Below are positions 51,521 through 60,760 of a stretch of DNA of 64,000 bases, piece after piece. The stretch comes from Candidatus Saccharimonadota bacterium. GTDB lineage: Bacteria > Patescibacteriota > Saccharimonadia > Saccharimonadales > Saccharimonadaceae. Within the stretch, counting starts at the first letter, position 1; each line of letters opens with the position of its first letter. Both the position numbers and the translations under genes were made by a program. The stretch lies in contig JAFWMY010000011.1 of assembly GCA_017545485.1 (NCBI GenBank), forward strand, positions 1 through 64,000. The letters are read 5' to 3'. A model generated the notes under the pieces. That model saw nothing but the letters and a program-made list of their open reading frames with translations. It ran no database searches and was not told the origin of the DNA.

Positions 51521-52188
51521 GTTTAATACATCTTGGTATTATTGCAGACGGAAACCGACGTTGGGCTAAAGAACATGGTTTGCCTTCCATAGAAGGCCAT
51601 AAAAAAGGCCTTGATGCTATTCAGGCTTTAGTAGATGGAGCTAGAGAAGCTGGTATTAAATACATTACTTTTTATGTTTTTAGCACTGAAAACTGGGGCA
51701 GGAGCAAAACAGAGGTCTCTTATATATTAAAGCTAGCTGAGACTCGCATCTTGAAATATGCCAAAAAAATGAAAGAGAAAAATGGCAAGATGATTATCTT
51801 GGGCTCCAAGAACAAAATCCCGCCTAAGCTACTTACCACAATTGAACAAGCTGAGAAGCTAACGGAAAAATGTGATGGCATTACGGTTGGTTTTTGTTTT
51901 AATTATGGAGGAGAGCAGGAAATCGCCGATGCGGCAAAAATTGCAGCAGAGAACGAAAAAGACATTACGCCAGAAACTATTCGCAAACACTTGTACCATC
52001 CAGAAGTACCTGATATTGATATGGTAGTTAGAACTTCTGGTGAAGAACGTATTTCTGGATTTATGTTATGGAGAGCGTCATATGCCGAATTTATGTTCAT
52101 AAAAAAATATTTCCCAGAAATGACAGCCGACGATATCACAGCAATAATAAAGGAATACGAAAACCGTAACCGTAGATTCGGAAAATAA
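51517..52188 (+). CDS. uppS: Isoprenyl transferase (undecaprenyl diphosphate synthase)
   Basis: A 223-residue cis-prenyltransferase. The active site HLGIIADGNRRWAKEHG, STENWGRSK and the closing DMVVRTSGEERISGFMLWRASYAEFMF (in part) are present. It makes the C55 lipid carrier for wall synthesis. It is coupled to frr by overlap; cdsA, common next in other bacteria, is missing and rseP follows. Confidence 0.95.
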   Translation: MSLIHLGIIADGNRRWAKEHGLPSIEGHKKGLDAIQALVDGAREAGIKYITFYVFSTENWGRSKTEVSYILKLAETRILKYAKKMKEKNGKMIILGSKNKIPPKLLTTIEQAEKLTEKCDGITVGFCFNYGGEQEIADAAKIAAENEKDITPETIRKHLYHPEVPDIDMVVRTSGEERISGFMLWRASYAEFMFIKKYFPEMTADDITAIIKEYENRNRRFGK

Positions 52189-52203
52189 TGATATAATAAG
52201 TTT

Positions 52204-53520
52204 ATGGATATATTTTTAGGTGTCGTAGTCGGTTTAATTGTTTTAATGATTCTTGTAACAGTACATGAATTCGGACATTTTTTGGCAGCTCGCCATAATG
52301 GTGTGAACGTTTTGGAATTTGGGATTGGGTTCCCGCCGAGAGCAATAGCGTGGAAAAAGGATCCGAAAACTGGTAAGTGGAAAAGATTACCAAGAAGCGA
52401 GTGGCAAAAAGAAAAAGTCGCCAAAGTAGTTTATTCTGACGAAAAAGACAGTAAACTAGCACAGAAAGGCATGATATTCAGCTTAAACTGGTTACCGATC
52501 GGTGGTTTTTGCCAGATGGACGGTGAGTCTGCAGCCGATAATAGAGTGGGGACTTTTGGCAAGGCAAAGTACTGGGCAAAAACTAGAATATTATTTGCAG
52601 GTGTGGCAATGAACTGGCTAATTGCTATCATCATTTTTACAATTTTAGCGTGGACTGGAATGCCTGAATTTCTAGATGGACAGTTTACGATTCCAGATGA
52701 TACTAGAAGAGACGCCACACCGGTTCAAATTAAATCCGTGGCAGAGGATTCTCCGGCTGAAAGGGCAGGGTTAAAAGCTGATGATTATATCATCGCCGTA
52801 GATGGGAACGAATTTACCTATGCAAGCGAAATAACAGATTACAATGAAAAACACGCTGGAGGAGAAGTACTTTACAAAGTTTCTCGTATTGGCGAGATGT
52901 GTGTAAATCAGCCTGATTGTGTTCAGGAACCATGCCCGTGTTTAGAAACTGCAGAAGGGAAACAGGTGTTTGAATTTCCAGTAACCTTAAATCCAGCCGA
53001 TGCTGAATACTTATTAGGTGTGACTATGGCATCTTCGCAAGCGTTATCATATTCTACTTGGTCTGCACCAATAGTTGGCGTAGGATTAACGGCTCAATTG
53101 ACGGGTGAAACATTTAAAGGAATCGGCATAATGATTGGCAATTTAGTTTCTGGAACCGCAAGATTGTTTAGCCCAAATTCCGAAGTGAGAGAAGAAGGAC
53201 AAGAAGCCTTAAATGAAGTAAGAGATTCAGTATCTGGACCGGTGGGAATAATTGGAGTGCTATTTCCGGCTTTCACTTCCGCTGGACCGACTAATTTAGC
53301 ATTTTTGGCAGCGTTGATATCGGTCTCTTTGGCATGTATGAACGTATTGCCGGTCCCAGCATTAGATGGAGGAAGATGGTTACTTATCACAATATTTAAA
53401 TTACGTAAGAAAAAATTAACAAAAGAAACTGAAGAACGCATCGTCTCGCGCGCAATGATAGTACTTTTAGCCTTAATATTTATTGTGACAATTTTAGATA
53501 TCGTAAGGATTGTGCAATAA
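52204..53520 (+). CDS. rseP: Site-2 family intramembrane metalloprotease RseP
   Basis: A 438-residue zinc protease of the RseP/SpoIVFB type. HEFGH at 21-25 lies in the first helix, a PDZ domain (SPAERAGLKADDYIIAVDGNEF in part) is near 182-205, and the third zinc ligand is in ALDGGRW near 386. Two extra cysteine pairs (CVNQPDCVQEPCPC) interrupt the PDZ area. It cleaves membrane-bound signal proteins. TATAAT ends 6 bases before the ATG, so it has its own leaderless transcript besides reading from uppS. Confidence 0.93.
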   Translation: MDIFLGVVVGLIVLMILVTVHEFGHFLAARHNGVNVLEFGIGFPPRAIAWKKDPKTGKWKRLPRSEWQKEKVAKVVYSDEKDSKLAQKGMIFSLNWLPIGGFCQMDGESAADNRVGTFGKAKYWAKTRILFAGVAMNWLIAIIIFTILAWTGMPEFLDGQFTIPDDTRRDATPVQIKSVAEDSPAERAGLKADDYIIAVDGNEFTYASEITDYNEKHAGGEVLYKVSRIGEMCVNQPDCVQEPCPCLETAEGKQVFEFPVTLNPADAEYLLGVTMASSQALSYSTWSAPIVGVGLTAQLTGETFKGIGIMIGNLVSGTARLFSPNSEVREEGQEALNEVRDSVSGPVGIIGVLFPAFTSAGPTNLAFLAALISVSLACMNVLPVPALDGGRWLLITIFKLRKKKLTKETEERIVSRAMIVLLALIFIVTILDIVRIVQ

Positions 53521-54311
53521 TGCCAAAAAAATCTAATCCAGTTTGGTGGAGAATTGTTTTAACCGTTATTGGCCTGCTAGTTTGGGTGGGGGTTTCTATT
53601 ATTGCGTCACAACTTATAATTGGCTATCTGATGATATGGATACTCGGTTCAGATAATTTTTCACAGCCAGTTTCAATGGCTGTTTATTCTGCGCTGTCAT
53701 ACTTGTTTGCTATGGTTTTAATCATAGCCATACCTCCAATCTTGAAGTCAAAGCAAAAAAATAACAAAGAGAAACAAGCTTTAAAAAATGATAAAAAAGA
53801 GTCATTCCGTGAGAGTTTAGGTCTGAGAGATTGGCCAACTTGGACCGACGTTGGATTAGCCCCAGCAGGGTTTATAGCCTATCTGCTTCTAGCCTGGCTA
53901 TTTACTACTTTATTTACTATCTTTCCTTGGTTTAATGTGGCTGAAGCCCAAGATGTAGGTTTTAACTATTATCTCACAGGAATTGATAGATTTATTGCTT
54001 TTACAGTGCTTGTTGTAGTGGCGCCAATCGCCGAGGAAATCATATTCCGGGGTTGGCTATATGATAAGCTAAGAGGTAAACTTTTGGAAAAATATTCTAA
54101 TATAGTTTCCATAATCGTATCATGTTTTTTGACATCGCTATTGTTTGGCATTATTCACCTACAATGGAATGTCGGTGTTAATGTATTTGCAATGTCACTA
54201 GTACTCTGTGTGATGCGCGAAATAACAGGAACTATTTACGCTGGGATTCTACTTCATATGATTAAAAACGGCTTGGCATTTTATCTACTTTATGTGCTTG
54301 GCATAAGGTGA
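53520..54311 (+). CDS. CPBP family intramembrane metalloprotease
   Basis: A 263-residue membrane protein with about seven helices and the CPBP/Abi motif EEIIFRGWLYDKL near 177-189 plus the second-motif His in LLFGIIHLQWN. Such Rce1-like proteases are used for bacteriocin self-immunity or peptide processing; here the gene overlaps the rseP stop by one base. It could act on the products of surface or RiPP genes, but nothing shows this. Confidence 0.88.
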   Translation: MPKKSNPVWWRIVLTVIGLLVWVGVSIIASQLIIGYLMIWILGSDNFSQPVSMAVYSALSYLFAMVLIIAIPPILKSKQKNNKEKQALKNDKKESFRESLGLRDWPTWTDVGLAPAGFIAYLLLAWLFTTLFTIFPWFNVAEAQDVGFNYYLTGIDRFIAFTVLVVVAPIAEEIIFRGWLYDKLRGKLLEKYSNIVSIIVSCFLTSLLFGIIHLQWNVGVNVFAMSLVLCVMREITGTIYAGILLHMIKNGLAFYLLYVLGIR

Positions 54312-54328
54312 TGTGATATAATTATGCT

Positions 54329-55558
54329 ATGAGACTAACTAATACTTTTGTTAAAACATTAAGGGAGGCACCAAAGGATGAGACCGCCAAAAATGGTGCA
54401 TTGCTTTCTAGGGCGGGCTATATTCATAAAGAAATGGCCGGAGTATACGATTATTTACCGCTAGGACTTCGTGTAATTGAAAATATTAAAAACATAATTC
54501 GTGAAGAATTAAATAAAATTGGTTGTGAAGAAATTTTAATGTCTACTTTACAAAATCCAGAACCTTGGGAGAAAACTGGGCGATTCGCCGACCAGGAAGT
54601 AGATATTTGGTTTAAGACTGAACTATCCTCTGGTGGAATAATGGGGTTAGCACCTACTCACGAGGAACCAGTTACAGAGATGATGAAGAGCTACATTACT
54701 AGTTATAAAGATTTACCGCTTTATATTTACCAATTTCAGACGAAATTCCGCAACGAACTAAGAGCAAAATCTGGGATTTTGCGTGGTCGCGAGTTCTTGA
54801 TGAAGGATTTATATAGTTTCCATACTTCAGAAGAAGATTTAAATGATTTTTATGCAAAAGTTGAAGAAGCATACCACCAAATTTTTGCAAGGCTCGGAAT
54901 AGGCGATTGCACATATGAGACTTTTGCGAGCGGTGGGATATTCTCTAAATACTCACATGAGTTCCAAACCTTCTTACCAGTAGGTGAAGATACGGTTTAT
55001 TATAATACCGATAAATCAATCGTATTAAACAAAGAAGTTTATAATGACGAAGTTTTGGCAGATCTAGGTGCAACTGGAGAGAGTTTTGAAGAAGCCACCG
55101 CTGCAGAAGTAGGGAATATCTTTAAACTCAAGTTTAAATATTCGGAACCTTTGGGCTTAAATTATAATGACGAGAATAACGAAGTGAAGACAGTTTATAT
55201 GGGTTGCTACGGGATTGGCGTTTCGCGTCTGATGGGTGTTATTGCAGAAAAGTTTTCTGATGATAAAGGCCTGGTTTGGCCAGAAGTTATTGCTCCATAT
55301 AAATATTATTTAGTGGGGATTGGCGAAAAAGGTATAGCCGAGGCGGAGAAGTTTTACAGTGGTCGCGAAGATATAGTATTATATGATGATCGCGATAAAA
55401 GACCGGGTGAAAAATTTGCCGATAGTGAACTAATGGGGCTACCACTTAGAATAGTAATTTCTGATAAAACTTTATCTGAAAACTCGGCAGAAATTACTGA
55501 TAGAAAAACTGGCGAAACATGGCGAGTTGGTTTAGGCGAACTGTTTGAAAAGTTTTAA
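54329..55558 (+). CDS. proS: Prolyl-tRNA synthetase, short form
   Basis: A 409-residue class II ProRS. Motif 1 is near the PLGLRVIENIKNIIREEL start, motif 2 near FRNELRAKSGILRGREFLMKD (in part), motif 3 in CYGIGVSRLMGVI, and the anticodon domain follows. The 180-residue editing insertion found between motifs 2 and 3 in E. coli is absent, so Ala-tRNAPro proofreading must be done elsewhere or not at all. TATAAT lies 6 bases before the ATG. Confidence 0.95.
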   Translation: MRLTNTFVKTLREAPKDETAKNGALLSRAGYIHKEMAGVYDYLPLGLRVIENIKNIIREELNKIGCEEILMSTLQNPEPWEKTGRFADQEVDIWFKTELSSGGIMGLAPTHEEPVTEMMKSYITSYKDLPLYIYQFQTKFRNELRAKSGILRGREFLMKDLYSFHTSEEDLNDFYAKVEEAYHQIFARLGIGDCTYETFASGGIFSKYSHEFQTFLPVGEDTVYYNTDKSIVLNKEVYNDEVLADLGATGESFEEATAAEVGNIFKLKFKYSEPLGLNYNDENNEVKTVYMGCYGIGVSRLMGVIAEKFSDDKGLVWPEVIAPYKYYLVGIGEKGIAEAEKFYSGREDIVLYDDRDKRPGEKFADSELMGLPLRIVISDKTLSENSAEITDRKTGETWRVGLGELFEKF

Positions 55559-55644
55559 TAAAATAGGGTTGACACTTAAGTAGTTTTCATATAAACTAGA
55601 CTTTGGTTTTATAATTTTTATTTTGTTTGTAATTTGGAGTATTT

Positions 55645-56091
55645 ATGATAAAGAAAACTATCAGCCTCACGGCCGAGGGGAAAAAAGAGCTTGAGCAAGA
55701 ATTGCAAGAGTTAATTGATGGGCGTCCAGCGATTTCTGAAAGAATTGCAACGGCGCGAGCTTTTGGTGATTTATCAGAAAATGAGGAGTATAGCTCAGCA
55801 CGCAACGAACAAAAAATTGCAGAAAGTAGAATCTTAGAAATACAAGATATTTTGAAGAATGCAAAAATCATCCGTGGCGGGAAAAGAACCAAAGTTGATC
55901 TTGGAGCGACTGTGGCTATAGATTTAGGTGGGCGTAAATTGACTTATACCGTCGTTGGCCCAACTGAGGCTAACCCGTTAGATGGTAAAATTTCCAATGA
56001 ATCGCCTATTGGCAAAGCATTGCTTGGTCATAAAGCAGGTGAATCATTTGATTTTAATGGAAAAAAGGTTAAGATTGTTGAAATTCAGTAA
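55645..56091 (+). CDS. greA: Transcription elongation factor GreA
   Basis: A 148-residue GreA with the N-terminal coiled coil (LTAEGKKELEQELQEL; GDLSENEEYSSARNEQ, whose acidic tip DLSENEEY enters the polymerase channel) and C-terminal FKBP-like domain (NESPIGKALLGHKAGESF). TTGACA at 55569-55574 and TATAAA 15 bases on are a likely promoter, with GGAG before the ATG. Confidence 0.95.
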   Translation: MIKKTISLTAEGKKELEQELQELIDGRPAISERIATARAFGDLSENEEYSSARNEQKIAESRILEIQDILKNAKIIRGGKRTKVDLGATVAIDLGGRKLTYTVVGPTEANPLDGKISNESPIGKALLGHKAGESFDFNGKKVKIVEIQ

Positions 56092-56111
56092 CATGGTATA
56101 ATATATATATT

Positions 56112-57563
56112 ATGTTACTTGAAGATTATCGCAAAGAAAGACTAAAAAAACTTGATGAACTAAGGGAACGGGGTATTGAGCCGTATCCTTCTGAATCAGA
56201 ACGCAATTGCAAAATACAAGACGTAATTAACCATTTTGACGAGAAGCAGGGACAGGAAGTCTGCGTAGTGGGACGTATCGTTGCAATTCGTTCATTTGGG
56301 AAATTAGTTTTTTTGAAACTACGCGATTATACTGGCGAAGTACAAATCTTTATGCGTGCATCCAAAGAAGATGGTCCGAAAGACATGATTGGTGTCAGCG
56401 ATATTCGCTTGCTAGACACAGGAGATTTCATAGAAGTTACCGGTAAAGTGGACAAGTCACAAACTGGCGAAATTTCAGTGTTTTCTGATTATGTAAAACT
56501 ACTGACTAAATCCTTGCGTCCTTTGCCTGAGAAATTTACTAACAAAGAGGAGCGCTATCGCCGACGTTATGTAGATATGAATGTAAACCCTGAGGTGCGC
56601 GAGAGATTGGTACGTCGTTCACGATTCTGGCAAGCAACGCGTGATTTTATGAATTCACATGGGTATATTGAGATTAATATTCCAGTACTAGAACACACAA
56701 CTGGTGGCGCGGATGCTCAGCCATTTGTGACGCATATGAACGCATTAGACGAAGATTTTTATCTTCGTATTTCACATGAGTTGCCCCTAAAGCGACTACT
56801 CGGCGGTGGTTTTGAAAAGGTATATGATATTGGACCAAGATTTCGCAATGAAGGCGTTGATGATGAACATTTGCCGGAGCATATTGCATTTGAAGCCTAT
56901 GCGGCATATGAAAACTATGAAGATGGCATGAAGTTTTATGAAGAGATGATAAAGTATGTCTGTAAAGAGACTTGGGGAACTTTGAAATTTAATGTAGGTG
57001 GATTTGAGATTGATTTAGATTGTGAATGGCCACGATATAAATACGCTGATTTACTAAAAGAAAAATATAATGTTGATGTATTTAACCCAGATAGAGAACA
57101 ACTAATTAAAATATTAAAAGATGCTGGGGTAGAGTCTAACTTTGATATGACTACTCCGCACTTGATTGATCATGTCTGGAAACTAATTCGTAAAACTTCA
57201 GCTGGACCATATTGGGTGATTGAGGAACCCTTATCATTGTCGCCACTTGCGAAGAAATCTACTGAAAATCCTTTGGTAACGGAAAGATTCCACCCAGTAA
57301 TCGCAGGGACCGAAATGGGGAATGGTTTCTCAGAATTAAATGATCCACTAGACCAATTGGAAAGATTCCAAGAGCAACAAGCGGCACGAGACGCAGGCGA
57401 TGAGGAAGCTCAGATGCTAGATATGGATTTCGTGGAGATGCTAGAATATGGCATGCCACCGGCTTGCGGATGGGGAAATAGTGAGCGTAATTTCTGGCTC
57501 TTAGAAGGTGTACCGGGCCGCGAGGCGGTGCCTTTCCCGACAATGAAGAGTAAAGAAGACTAG
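56112..57563 (+). CDS. lysS: Lysyl-tRNA synthetase, class II
   Basis: A 483-residue LysRS. An OB-fold anticodon-binding domain (VVGRIVAIRSFGKLVFLKLRD in part) comes first; motif 1 near RSRFWQATRDFM, motif 2 in YDIGPRFRNEGVDDEHLPEH, and motif 3 in the C-terminal half (the usual GIGIDR replaced by GMPPACGWGNSERN-like end). The end is diverged from the E. coli GLGIGIDRL motif. TATAAT is 9 bases before the ATG. It overlaps the convergent DUF167 gene by 4 bases. Confidence 0.92.
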   Translation: MLLEDYRKERLKKLDELRERGIEPYPSESERNCKIQDVINHFDEKQGQEVCVVGRIVAIRSFGKLVFLKLRDYTGEVQIFMRASKEDGPKDMIGVSDIRLLDTGDFIEVTGKVDKSQTGEISVFSDYVKLLTKSLRPLPEKFTNKEERYRRRYVDMNVNPEVRERLVRRSRFWQATRDFMNSHGYIEINIPVLEHTTGGADAQPFVTHMNALDEDFYLRISHELPLKRLLGGGFEKVYDIGPRFRNEGVDDEHLPEHIAFEAYAAYENYEDGMKFYEEMIKYVCKETWGTLKFNVGGFEIDLDCEWPRYKYADLLKEKYNVDVFNPDREQLIKILKDAGVESNFDMTTPHLIDHVWKLIRKTSAGPYWVIEEPLSLSPLAKKSTENPLVTERFHPVIAGTEMGNGFSELNDPLDQLERFQEQQAARDAGDEEAQMLDMDFVEMLEYGMPPACGWGNSERNFWLLEGVPGREAVPFPTMKSKED

Positions 57564-57775
57564 AAATCTATTATTTTAATACGAGATTTTTGACCATGAA
57601 TAATATGTATGGAAGTTTTTGGGATATCAAAATGTTTCGCTAGGAGCTTGATGAGAGCAGTATTGGCTTCGCCATCATGAGCTTTGGCACGTAAATAAAC
57701 AGTAATTTCATGTTTTCCGTTTAAAATAATCTTCTCTTGAGACGAACCTGGTTTAACAGTTACAGTGTACTTCAT
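57560..57775 (-). CDS. DUF167 (YggU-like) protein
   Basis: A 71-residue protein of the DUF167 family: YTVTVKPGSSQE at the N-terminus, VYLRAKAHDGEANTALIKLLAKHF in the middle (in part) and a C-terminal HGQKSRIKIIDF strand. The function is unknown. TATAAT is exactly 6 bases before the ATG on the minus strand, back to back with the uvrB promoter. Confidence 0.88.
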   Translation of the reverse strand: MKYTVTVKPGSSQEKIILNGKHEITVYLRAKAHDGEANTALIKLLAKHFDIPKTSIHIIHGQKSRIKIIDF

Positions 57776-57816
57776 AGCTATATTATATAATAATTTAGCA
57801 TGTTATAATAATAGAT

Positions 57817-59793
57817 ATGGCTAAATTTAAACTGGTGTCAAAATATCAGCCGACCGGCGATCAGCCTTCTGCAATCAAACAACTTGTGGAGGGCGTTAAT
57901 AAAGGTGTTCATGAACAGACATTGCTAGGCGTGACTGGTTCTGGCAAGACTTTTACTATGGCCAATATCATTGAGAAGACACAGCGTCCGACTTTAATTT
58001 TGGCACATAATAAAACTCTAGCGGCACAACTCTATTCTGAATTTCGTGAATTTTTTCCGGAAAATGAAGTCCACTATTTCGTGTCATATTTTGACTACTA
58101 TCAACCAGAAGCCTATATTGCTTCTACGGATACCTATATTGAAAAAGATTCAGCCATTAATGATGAGATTGACCGCCTACGTCATGGTGCAACTGAAGCA
58201 CTACTGACTCATCGCGATGTAATTGTAGTGGCGTCAGTGTCATGTATTTATGGTATTGGTTCACCGGAAAACTACTTAGAGATGTCATTTGAGGTGAAAA
58301 AGAACGGAAACTTGTCGCAATTAGATTTTATTAGAAAGCTAGTTAATATTCAGTATCATCGCAATGATTTGGCGTTTGAAAGAGGCAACTTCCGAGTGAT
58401 GGGGGATACGGTTGATTTGTTCCCAGCTAATGGAGAGTACGCTTACCGCTTTGAATTTGGATTTGATACTTTGGAAGAAATTAAAATCGTAGATCCATTG
58501 ACCTTTGAAACGCGAGAAAAACCAGAAAGCTTACATATTTTCCCAAACACTCATTACGCAACACCGATGGACCAGTTAGAAAGAGCTTTAGTGACAATTC
58601 GGGCAGAGTATGAGGATAGATTAAAATATTTTGAAAAACACCAGAAATATTTAGAAGCACAGAGACTTTCACAGCGAACTAAATATGATTTAGAAATGTT
58701 AAAAGAAACGGGGTTTGTAAAGGGAATTGAAAATTATTCAAGACATCTAGATGGGCGCAAACCTGGAGAGCCACCTGCAACGTTACTTGACTTCTTCCCG
58801 AAGGACTTTTTGCTAATTGTTGATGAGTCACATATGACTTTGCCACAAGTTCGTGGCATGTATAATGGTGACCATGCAAGAAAAGTAGCTTTGGTAGATT
58901 ACGGGTTTCGTTTGCCGTCGGCACTGGACAATCGTCCTTTAACTTATGGCGAGTTTCAGAAACATATTAATCAAGCTATTTATGTATCAGCAACTCCTGG
59001 CGAATATGAACTAGAAGTTTCGCCTAGTCCAGCCGAGCAAGTGATTCGTCCAACTGGGCTACTTGATCCTGAAGTTGAAGTAAGAGGTTCAGATGGACAG
59101 ATTGATAATTTAATGGAAGAAATAGACCAAAGAATTGCAAAAGGACAAAGAACATTAATTACGACCTTAACTAAACGTATGGCAGAAGACCTCACTGACC
59201 ACCTAAAAGAGCGTGGCGTCAAAACGGCATATATTCATTCAGATATTGACACATTAGAGCGTGGAGATATTCTACGTGATTTGCGTGAGGGAGTATATGA
59301 CGTGCTAGTAGGGATAAACTTATTGCGTGAAGGATTGGACTTGCCTGAAGTTTCCTTGGTAGCAATATTGGATGCAGATAAGGAAGGATTTTTGCGCTCG
59401 GAATCAGCGTTAATTCAGACGATTGGACGTGCTGCACGACATGAAGAGGGCAAAGTTATTATGTATGCAAATTATATTACCGAAAGTATGGAAAAAGCGA
59501 TTAGTGAAACCAATCGGCGGCGCGAAATTCAGAAGGAGTACAATGAAAAACACGGCATCACGCCACATTCAGTGCAAAAAGAAATCTCTATGGGGCTTCG
59601 TGCTATTATCCCCGAAAAAGAAAAGGAAAATAAATATGATATTAAGCGTATTCCGAAAGATGAATTGCCTGGATTAATTAAGCAGCTTACTTCTGAGATG
59701 CAACTTGCGGCCGCAAATCTTGAATTTGAAAAGGCAGCAGCCCTGCGTGATGAAATTGCTAGAATTAAAGATTTTATAGACGGAAAGAAATAA
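57817..59793 (+). CDS. uvrB: Excinuclease ABC subunit B
   Basis: A 658-residue UvrB of normal length. Walker A GVTGSGKT near 38-45, the beta-hairpin region [21 protein letters not shown] (in part) near 91-111, DESH near 336, and helicase motif [11 protein letters not shown]. The C-terminal UVR domain ([18 protein letters not shown]) that contacts UvrC is intact. It loads onto damage with UvrA and guides UvrC, which is encoded 15 kb away in short form. TATAAT is 7 bases before the ATG. Confidence 0.97.
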   Translation: MAKFKLVSKYQPTGDQPSAIKQLVEGVNKGVHEQTLLGVTGSGKTFTMANIIEKTQRPTLILAHNKTLAAQLYSEFREFFPENEVHYFVSYFDYYQPEAYIASTDTYIEKDSAINDEIDRLRHGATEALLTHRDVIVVASVSCIYGIGSPENYLEMSFEVKKNGNLSQLDFIRKLVNIQYHRNDLAFERGNFRVMGDTVDLFPANGEYAYRFEFGFDTLEEIKIVDPLTFETREKPESLHIFPNTHYATPMDQLERALVTIRAEYEDRLKYFEKHQKYLEAQRLSQRTKYDLEMLKETGFVKGIENYSRHLDGRKPGEPPATLLDFFPKDFLLIVDESHMTLPQVRGMYNGDHARKVALVDYGFRLPSALDNRPLTYGEFQKHINQAIYVSATPGEYELEVSPSPAEQVIRPTGLLDPEVEVRGSDGQIDNLMEEIDQRIAKGQRTLITTLTKRMAEDLTDHLKERGVKTAYIHSDIDTLERGDILRDLREGVYDVLVGINLLREGLDLPEVSLVAILDADKEGFLRSESALIQTIGRAARHEEGKVIMYANYITESMEKAISETNRRREIQKEYNEKHGITPHSVQKEISMGLRAIIPEKEKENKYDIKRIPKDELPGLIKQLTSEMQLAAANLEFEKAAALRDEIARIKDFIDGKK

Positions 59794-59830
59794 GATTTAA
59801 AAACATTTGCGTTTATGCTATACTAATAGC

Positions 59831-60760
59831 ATGAGTGCGGTGGGCATTGCTGAGATTGAAAAAATCAGAAATCGCATTAAATTTTGCGATTATTTATGTG
59901 TAGCGCAATTATTTTTACAAGATAATTATTTATTAAAACGTGAATTAACCCATGACGATATTAAACCGAGGCTTTTAGGGCACTGGGGCACTTGCCACGG
60001 AATTAATGTGGCGTACGCTAATTTAAAAGCACATTTTGACAATGATGAAAACTATAGTTTTATACTCGGACCAGGGCACGGCTTTCCTGCTTTACAAGCA
60101 AATTTATGGTTAGATGGGGAACTAGTAAAAGTAGATCGGCGAGCGACCGTGGATGAAGCAGGGTTAAATTATATTTGTCATGAGTTTTCGTGGCCAGATG
60201 GTTTTCCAAGCCATGCTAGCCCAATTACACCAGGTGTTATTACGGAAGGTGGTGAATTAGGATACGCTCTTGCTAATGGGTACGGAATGTGCCTGGGCCA
60301 CCCTGAAAAAACTGTCGCAGTGCTAATAGGTGACGGCGAGTTAGAAACTGCTACTGCGCTAGATTCCTTAAATCTAAATAGTTTATTAGATGGTTCGGCC
60401 AATGGGGCAGTAATACCTATTTTGCACTTAAATGGTTATAAGATATCCGCACCATCGCTTTATGCGCGAAAATCTGAGCGAGAAGTTAACGAAATGATAC
60501 GTGGTTTTGGTTTTACTCCGGTCACAATTGTTGGAGATGACACAGAAGAATTTCAAAATACGTTGGACATAAATGTAGAAAAGCCATTTTACATTATGAA
60601 AACTGATAAAGGTTTTGGTGGGCCTAATCGTTTCCATTTGTCACACCAGATACCATTAAAGAGCCCAAAGACCGATGACGACGAATTGCAACAACTTGAA
60701 AAATGGCTAAAGAGCTATAATCCAAGTTCACTCATAAAGGAGGTTTTGCATGATAGATAG
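59831..60760 (+). CDS. Phosphoketolase N-terminal subunit (split gene)
   Basis: A 309-residue protein equal to the thiamine-diphosphate-binding half of D-xylulose-5-phosphate/fructose-6-phosphate phosphoketolase. GHWGTCHGINVAYA, ILGPGHGFPALQANLWL, ITEGGELGYALANGYG and the cofactor motif IGDGELETATAL...HLNGYKI are intact. It stops where normal 800-residue enzymes have an interdomain linker. The ATG at 59831 has TATACT 6 bases before it; a TTG 24 bases earlier is in frame but inside the promoter. The second half follows as an overlapping gene in another frame with its own ribosome site. Confidence 0.9.
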   Translation: MSAVGIAEIEKIRNRIKFCDYLCVAQLFLQDNYLLKRELTHDDIKPRLLGHWGTCHGINVAYANLKAHFDNDENYSFILGPGHGFPALQANLWLDGELVKVDRRATVDEAGLNYICHEFSWPDGFPSHASPITPGVITEGGELGYALANGYGMCLGHPEKTVAVLIGDGELETATALDSLNLNSLLDGSANGAVIPILHLNGYKISAPSLYARKSEREVNEMIRGFGFTPVTIVGDDTEEFQNTLDINVEKPFYIMKTDKGFGGPNRFHLSHQIPLKSPKTDDDELQQLEKWLKSYNPSSLIKEVLHDR

